A stretch of DNA of 10,396 nt from Methanocorpusculaceae archaeon UBA456. GTDB taxonomy: Archaea > Halobacteriota > Methanomicrobia > Methanomicrobiales > Methanocorpusculaceae. The notes beneath the pieces are model-generated. The model was not told where the DNA came from. It was given only the letters and a program-made list of their open reading frames with translations, and searched no databases. This document shows, piece by piece, positions 6,971 to 10,396 of this stretch. The stretch is taken from NCBI GenBank assembly GCA_002496395.1, contig DAJQ01000052.1, positions 10,033-20,428 of the forward strand, written 5' to 3'. How positions within the stretch are numbered: position 1 is the stretch's first letter; the number at the start of each line of letters is the position of its first letter. Position numbers and translations under genes: made by a program.

Positions 6971-7962
6971 TGCTCTGGATAGAAAAGTATCGGCCTGATG
7001 AACTGGATGCGATTCTTGGTGAGGAGCATATAAAACGGCAGCTGCAATATTTTGCCGATTCCGGATCGTTTCCTCATCTTCTCCTCTCCGGCCCTCGTGG
7101 ATCGGGGAAGACTACTGTACTCGACTCCTTTCTCAAGCTCATCTATCAGGATCATGTTGCGGAAAACGTAACGGTGATCCCATCCGGGACACTCTTCTCC
7201 CAGGGTCGTGCCTATCTTGAGGCTAATCCCAAATTCACTCCTCTCTATCAGAAAAGCCAGAGTGTGCTCTCAAATTTCAAATATATCGTGAGGTGGCATG
7301 CCTCCCTCAAGCCACTCAACCGTGAATTCCGGGTGATCGTCTTTGATTGCGCGGATGCACTCTCCCATGATGCACAAAACGGCCTGCGTCGGACAATGGA
7401 GCGGTTCAGCGCCACCTGCCGTTTTATCTTTGTGACAACACAACCCTCAGCACTCATCAGTCCGATTCGATCCCGCACCCTTCCCCTTTCTTTCCTCCCG
7501 ATAGAGAGTAGTCTCATTGAAGCCCGTCTCCGTGAGATCCTTGACCTTGAAGGAAAAGCCGGTGCAATCCCTGATGATGATATTGCATTACTCGCTATTG
7601 CAGTGCGGGGAGATCTGAGGAAGGCGATCATGCATCTTCAGGTGGCGGTGGAGCTTGGAAATCCTATTCGTCCCGAGGAGATAGATGATACCGAGATCTC
7701 AAGGTTTGGGGATATAATTCTGGATGCAATCAGGCGGGGTGATCTATTGGCAGCTGTAAAGAGTGCAGAAAGCCTGATGATAGAATATGGCCTCTCGGGG
7801 CGGGAGCTTATCGGGACGCTCCGGAGATCGTTGAAGGTCTGTTGTAATGATCCAAATGCAACGCTTCTCCTTGCAGAGGCAGATGCAATGCTCGGGCAGT
7901 CCGGGAATGAATATCTCCAGGTAAATGCCTTTCTGGCTCGTTTGGAGGAGTTAAAGATATGA
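6970..7962 (+). CDS. Divergent replication factor C small-subunit paralogue (AAA+ clamp-loader family)
   Basis: The 330-residue protein has the RFC small-subunit layout: WIEKYRPDELDAILGEE at the N-terminus, Walker A GPRGSGKT (41-48), AQNGLRRTMERFS (135-147), SPIRSRT (164-170) at the place of the SRC box, sensor 2 RGDLRKAI (213-220) and a helical collar domain (about 240-330). RFC loads the PCNA clamp on primed DNA. It departs from a normal RfcS in several ways. Walker B reads VFDCAD (124-129) rather than DEAD, so the catalytic Glu is replaced by Cys. Sensor 1 reads FVTTQPS instead of SCNYSS. The stretch before Walker B appears longer than usual, ending in SNFKYIVRWHASLKPLN. Walker A and the finger Arg169 are kept, suggesting nucleotide binding and action in trans. 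It resembles the second small subunit reported in Methanosarcina and haloarchaea. It is coupled to genes on both sides (TGATG, ATGA). Confidence 0.82.
   Translation: MLWIEKYRPDELDAILGEEHIKRQLQYFADSGSFPHLLLSGPRGSGKTTVLDSFLKLIYQDHVAENVTVIPSGTLFSQGRAYLEANPKFTPLYQKSQSVLSNFKYIVRWHASLKPLNREFRVIVFDCADALSHDAQNGLRRTMERFSATCRFIFVTTQPSALISPIRSRTLPLSFLPIESSLIEARLREILDLEGKAGAIPDDDIALLAIAVRGDLRKAIMHLQVAVELGNPIRPEEIDDTEISRFGDIILDAIRRGDLLAAVKSAESLMIEYGLSGRELIGTLRRSLKVCCNDPNATLLLAEADAMLGQSGNEYLQVNAFLARLEELKI
7944..7948 (+). promoter_or_regulatory. Shine-Dalgarno site of methyltransferase gene
   Basis: GGAGG stands ten bases before ATG 7959, inside the end of the RFC-like gene. It supports the overlapping ATGA start. 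Confidence 0.5.
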
Positions 7963-8675
7963 GCAGGGCAAAAGTACAGGCACATTATGATGAGGTTGCC
8001 GAGGTCTATGACCAGCGGTATGATTTCAGGCAGGGAAGGCTGTACCACCAGCATCTCAGCAGTCTGGTTCTTGACAGACTTCGGGACAGAGGGTTCCTAC
8101 TGGATCTTGGGTGCGGCACAGGCCTCTTTATTGAGCACTATTCGAAACTGGGAGGTGTTGCTGTCGGGCTTGATATCTCTCCCGGCATGGTCGGGATGGG
8201 GCGTCTCCGCTGCCCGGATTCTGAATTTCTTGTAGGAACAGCTGATGTTCTCCCATTTGAAGATGAAAGCTTTGACAACATTGCAAGCCTTCTTGCATTT
8301 ACCTATCTCAATGATCCAGAAGCAATGCTGCGTGAATCATATCGCATTCTCAAACCCGGCGGGCAGATCGCTGTCTGTGCACTCTCCTGGAATACGCTCA
8401 CCTGCATGGTGCCCCTTCTCTACCGGCTCGGTGAACGTCTTGGGTTGAATAAGATTGGAGTAGGTGATTTTGGGGAACATTACTATACCGGAAAAGAGAT
8501 GGAAGAGATGTTCTCCCAGGCAGGTTTTGTTGATGTTGAGTCCGCACGCTGTTCATTTGCACACTATACCCTCTCTCCCCGGCTTTTTGGCCTTGCTCAG
8601 AGATTTGAGTCATTCATTGAGGCGCATATCCCCTATCTTGCTTTTAATGTCTGTGTGAGTGGGAAGAAGGAGTAA
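7959..8675 (+). CDS. Class I SAM-dependent methyltransferase (UbiE/type 11 fold), substrate unknown
   Basis: The 238-residue protein has the seven-strand methyltransferase core. Motif I is LLDLGCGTGLF (47-57), the acidic ribose-binding residue is Asp72 (VGLDISPGMV), motif II is TADVLPFEDESFDNI (94-108) and the post-motif is ILKPGGQIAVCAL (130-142). The N-terminal HYDEVAEVYDQRYDF helix is common in small-molecule methyltransferases of the UbiE/Methyltransf_11 type. The C-terminal part holds EHYYTGKEMEEMFSQAGFVDVE, a usual substrate-side element. No substrate can be named from the sequence. It overlaps the RFC-like gene by four bases and is the last gene of the + strand run; its stop TAA lies eight bases from the stop of the convergent gene at 8684, leaving no room for a separate terminator. 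Confidence 0.85.
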   Translation: MSRAKVQAHYDEVAEVYDQRYDFRQGRLYHQHLSSLVLDRLRDRGFLLDLGCGTGLFIEHYSKLGGVAVGLDISPGMVGMGRLRCPDSEFLVGTADVLPFEDESFDNIASLLAFTYLNDPEAMLRESYRILKPGGQIAVCALSWNTLTCMVPLLYRLGERLGLNKIGVGDFGEHYYTGKEMEEMFSQAGFVDVESARCSFAHYTLSPRLFGLAQRFESFIEAHIPYLAFNVCVSGKKE

Positions 8676-8683
8676 GAAAGAGA

Positions 8684-10000
8684 TTATTGGAGCTGTTTCA
8701 GCATCCGCTGTTTCTTCTCCCATGCTGCATCAGCTGCACGGTCAACTTTCTTTTTCATCTCTTCAAAATTCCCGCTCTGCTTCTCAACGACTTTCTTCAG
8801 GGGTGTGTATGCGGCTTCACGGAATTGTGGCGAAAAGTCGACCTCACCTCCACCAGAGAGGAGAATTGATTCTGCGGATCCTTCTTCTGCATATCCGATG
8901 ATATCAACCGCAACACCGGTGTTTCGAATGACTGCTATGACGCGTTCTGCTGCTTCCGGTGGAACGACGACAAGGAGCGAGTCGATGGAGACACCAAGAT
9001 AGTCGATCCCGAGTGTGTCGAGGAGGGTAAGAATACGGGGGTTGATGAGATGGCGGATCTTCTCTTCTTCAATGACGATCCGGCAACCTGCGGTCTCTGC
9101 CATCTCATAGGCGTCCCCGCGAAGCCCCCCGTTGGTGACATCAGTCATCGCGTGAATCTCTGTGAAGACGGGATCGTGCACGAGTGCATCGCATGCCCTG
9201 AGGAAATGGAGATTGATCGTCTCATCCACATACTCAGCATTGCCGGAATAAATTGCTGCGGTTGCAATGGTGCCGCCGCCGGACCCTTCTGTCATCAGGA
9301 AGAGATCTCCCGGCATGATCTTTCTTCGGGCGGTGATATGGTCTGCGACCCCGACGACGCCGACACATCCGGTCATCCGGTCGCCGATCACCATATCGCC
9401 ACCGATCCGGAGGGTAGATCCGGCGATGAGTGGAACACCAAGTGATTCAGATACGGTGGTGATACCGGCTGTGTAGTCGAAGATCTTTGCGACATCGCCG
9501 TCATCCGCGACGTGGATATCGGAGATGAGACCGACAGGTGTTGCCCCCATCACATAGACGTCGCGGAGGGTGGCCCGGGTGGCATGGAAGCCTGCAAGGA
9601 AAGGGTAGTCTGAGAGGCGGGAGTGCATGCCGTCAACGGTGGCGATGATATACTGGCCGCCTGCCTGCACAACTCCGCCATCATCCATCTCTGAGACGCC
9701 GACCGATGCCCCGGTATCCCCGATGATCTGAGCGATCTTTCTGTGTGCATAGAAGTCGCCGGTGCCACGGGATCCAACGCCAAACTCCCCCATGGAGACA
9801 TCCGCCTTTTCATAGGTGAAGAGATCTCCTTTCAGGCCCTCAGTGAGTCTCACTTCCTCGATTGCGGCGGCGGCAAATGCTTCTGCATATTCTGGGGGGA
9901 GATCTTTTATCTCAAGGATCCGGTCCCGGAGGCGGATGCGCAGGTCATCATCCGGGCATCCCTCGGCCAGATGTCTGCGCACATATCCTTCAATATCCAT
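8684..10000 (-). CDS. AIR synthase-related protein (PurM/SelD/HypE/ThiL superfamily), function unknown
   Basis: The 438-residue protein has the two-half ATP-binding fold of PurM, HypE, SelD and ThiL. After an N-terminal helical extension of about 65 residues come FGVGSRGTGDFYAHRKIA (74-91) and the first half with SEMDDGGVV (103-111), TVDGMHSRLSDYPFLAGFHATR (121-142) and RDVYVMGATPVGLISDIHV (146-164), which carries Asp and Gly residues typical of nucleotide/metal binding. Then GGDMVIGDRMTG (200-211), the second half from PGD (230-232), and MTDVTNGGLRGDAYEMAE (285-302), the superfamily's glycine-rich motif. The C-terminus ends in a charged helix EEMKKKVDRAADAAWEKKQRM. It lacks HypE's C-terminal cysteine and an obvious SelD N-terminal Cys/Sec, so neither of those names is justified. 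It resembles archaeal 'AIR synthase related' proteins of about 440 residues. ATG 10000 has no Shine-Dalgarno site; initiation may be leaderless. Confidence 0.85.
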   Translation of the reverse strand: MDIEGYVRRHLAEGCPDDDLRIRLRDRILEIKDLPPEYAEAFAAAAIEEVRLTEGLKGDLFTYEKADVSMGEFGVGSRGTGDFYAHRKIAQIIGDTGASVGVSEMDDGGVVQAGGQYIIATVDGMHSRLSDYPFLAGFHATRATLRDVYVMGATPVGLISDIHVADDGDVAKIFDYTAGITTVSESLGVPLIAGSTLRIGGDMVIGDRMTGCVGVVGVADHITARRKIMPGDLFLMTEGSGGGTIATAAIYSGNAEYVDETINLHFLRACDALVHDPVFTEIHAMTDVTNGGLRGDAYEMAETAGCRIVIEEEKIRHLINPRILTLLDTLGIDYLGVSIDSLLVVVPPEAAERVIAVIRNTGVAVDIIGYAEEGSAESILLSGGGEVDFSPQFREAAYTPLKKVVEKQSGNFEEMKKKVDRAADAAWEKKQRMLKQLQ

Positions 10001-10025
10001 ATACGATTCTGTTGATCGGGAGGAG

Positions 10026-10034
10026 CAATAAAGG
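10026..10034 (-). promoter_or_regulatory. Possible TATA box for the AIR synthase-related gene
   Basis: Read on the - strand the bases are CCTTTATTG, whose TTTATT core is centred about 29-30 bases before ATG 10000. That spacing would give a transcript starting at or a few bases before the ATG, which agrees with the absence of a Shine-Dalgarno sequence. The match to the archaeal TATA consensus is weak and no clear BRE is visible. Confidence 0.3.
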
Positions 10035-10037
10035 CGT

Positions 10038-10068
10038 GATCCTCATGCAATCAGGGGGGTGCAGGATC
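10038..10068. repeat. Interrupted inverted repeat in the divergent intergenic region
   Basis: GATCCT (10038-10043) is mirrored by AGGATC (10063-10068) across 19 bases. The interior also contains TGCA at 10046-10049 and at 10060-10063, which could pair instead. It lies between divergent promoters and may be an operator or nothing; GATC is very common in this DNA, which lowers its weight. The rest of the 10001-10136 intergenic region shows no RNA gene or riboswitch that I can recognise. Confidence 0.3.
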
Positions 10069-10118
10069 TGAGCTAATTCTCGCCGGAGCGCACGTTCTTG
10101 ATCGCAACCCTGATGATG

Positions 10119-10125
10119 GGTGAGG
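10119..10125 (+). promoter_or_regulatory. Shine-Dalgarno site of thiD
   Basis: GGTGAGG stands 11 bases before ATG 10137. It makes starts at 10113 or 10116, which lie upstream of it, less likely. Confidence 0.4.
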
Positions 10126-10136
10126 ATGAGAGTTCT

Positions 10137-10396
10137 ATGAATATGACTGATCGCCTGCTCCCTACTGCCTGTACGATCGCCGGCTCGGATTCGAGCGGGG
10201 GCGCCGGGCTTCAGGTTGATCTGAAGACCTTTGCCGCGTTTCAGGTATATGGCCTCTCTGTGGTATCCGCAGTCACCGCCCAGAATACATGGAAAGTTAC
10301 AGGGACATGGGTGCAGCCTCCGGATTCGGTTGCTGCGCAGATTACCACCCTCTGTGAGGAGTTTGAGGTTTCTGCCTGGAAGACCGGGATGCTTGG
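10137..10396 (+). CDS. thiD: Hydroxymethylpyrimidine/phosphomethylpyrimidine kinase ThiD, N-terminal part (3' truncated by window edge)
   Basis: Eighty-six codons are visible before the window ends. The translation gives TIAGSDSSGGAGLQVDLKTFAAFQVYGLSVVSAVTAQNT, the N-terminal signature of ThiD-type ribokinase-fold enzymes, and later PPDSVAAQI and AWKTGML, also typical. ThiD phosphorylates 4-amino-5-hydroxymethyl-2-methylpyrimidine twice for thiamine synthesis. In archaea the gene is often fused to a C-terminal ThiN (thiamine-phosphate synthase) domain; whether that is so here cannot be seen. I chose ATG 10137 because GGTGAGG (10119-10125) lies 11 bases upstream and only a short leader precedes the TIAGSD motif. 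In-frame alternatives are ATG 10113, 10116 and 10143. It is transcribed away from the AIR synthase-related gene. Confidence 0.92.
   Translation, partial: MNMTDRLLPTACTIAGSDSSGGAGLQVDLKTFAAFQVYGLSVVSAVTAQNTWKVTGTWVQPPDSVAAQITTLCEEFEVSAWKTGML

Noticed and set aside
6628..7155. 175-residue antisense open frame opposite the PPS/RFC junction
   Set aside because: It overlaps confidently identified genes; the translation is Ser/Arg-rich and has no motif, as expected of a shadow frame.
9050..9445. 131-residue + strand open frame with several Cys and a CxxC-like look
   Set aside because: It lies wholly opposite the AIR synthase-related gene, whose motifs are clear; the cysteines come from reverse reading of Ala/Gly/Thr codons.
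8684..10000. Naming the - strand gene hypE, selD or thiL
   Set aside because: The superfamily fold is clear, but the C-terminal HypE cysteine and the SelD catalytic residue are not evident and the context offers no hydrogenase, selenium or thiamine-kinase support beyond a divergent thiD.
1..10396. CRISPR arrays, tRNA genes, insertion sequences, defence or prophage genes
   Set aside because: Genes fill nearly the entire window, the only gaps are 42, 8 and 136 bases, and no direct-repeat array, cloverleaf, transposase or phage signature was seen.

Overview
The window is chromosomal DNA from a methanogenic euryarchaeon, most likely of the order Methanomicrobiales. The archaeal assignment rests on an MCM replicative helicase, an RFC-type clamp-loader subunit, an NMD3-family protein, a TYW2-like wyosine enzyme and the archaea-specific CoA enzymes pantoate kinase and phosphopantothenate synthetase. 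An archaeal-type dihydroneopterin aldolase (methanopterin pathway) points towards a methanogen. The order is an inference from overall sequence character, not a measured result.

Layout. Eleven genes run on the + strand almost without gaps from the left edge to 8675. (a) 2-2048: the C-terminal part of MCM, then MptD, then a TatD-like metal-dependent hydrolase. This block ends in a short hairpin followed by five T residues. (b) 2091-4303: a translation/RNA block of DUF424 protein, NMD3 and a Taw2-like tRNA-Phe wyosine aminocarboxypropyltransferase. (c) 4300-6970: a CoA block of CoaBC, pantoate kinase and phosphopantothenate synthetase, each overlapping the next; with beta-alanine, cysteine and nucleotides these would take pantoate to 4'-phosphopantetheine. 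(d) 6970-8675: a divergent RFC small-subunit paralogue and a class I SAM methyltransferase. Stop/start overlaps (TGATG, ATGA) join every gene from NMD3 to the methyltransferase, so blocks b-d look like one transcription unit.

On the right, an AIR-synthase/HypE-superfamily protein lies on the - strand (8684-10000), tail-to-tail with the methyltransferase (8-base gap). A 136-base divergent intergenic region separates it from the start of thiD (HMP kinase/HMP-phosphate kinase), which runs off the right edge.

No tRNA, rRNA, CRISPR array, insertion sequence or prophage was seen. The window reads as conserved housekeeping DNA and I find no convincing new system. The points most worth a second look are the RFC paralogue with altered Walker B and sensor 1 motifs, non-canonical residues in both CoaBC domains, the uncharacterised AIR-synthase-like protein, and a marked excess of the tetranucleotide GATC.
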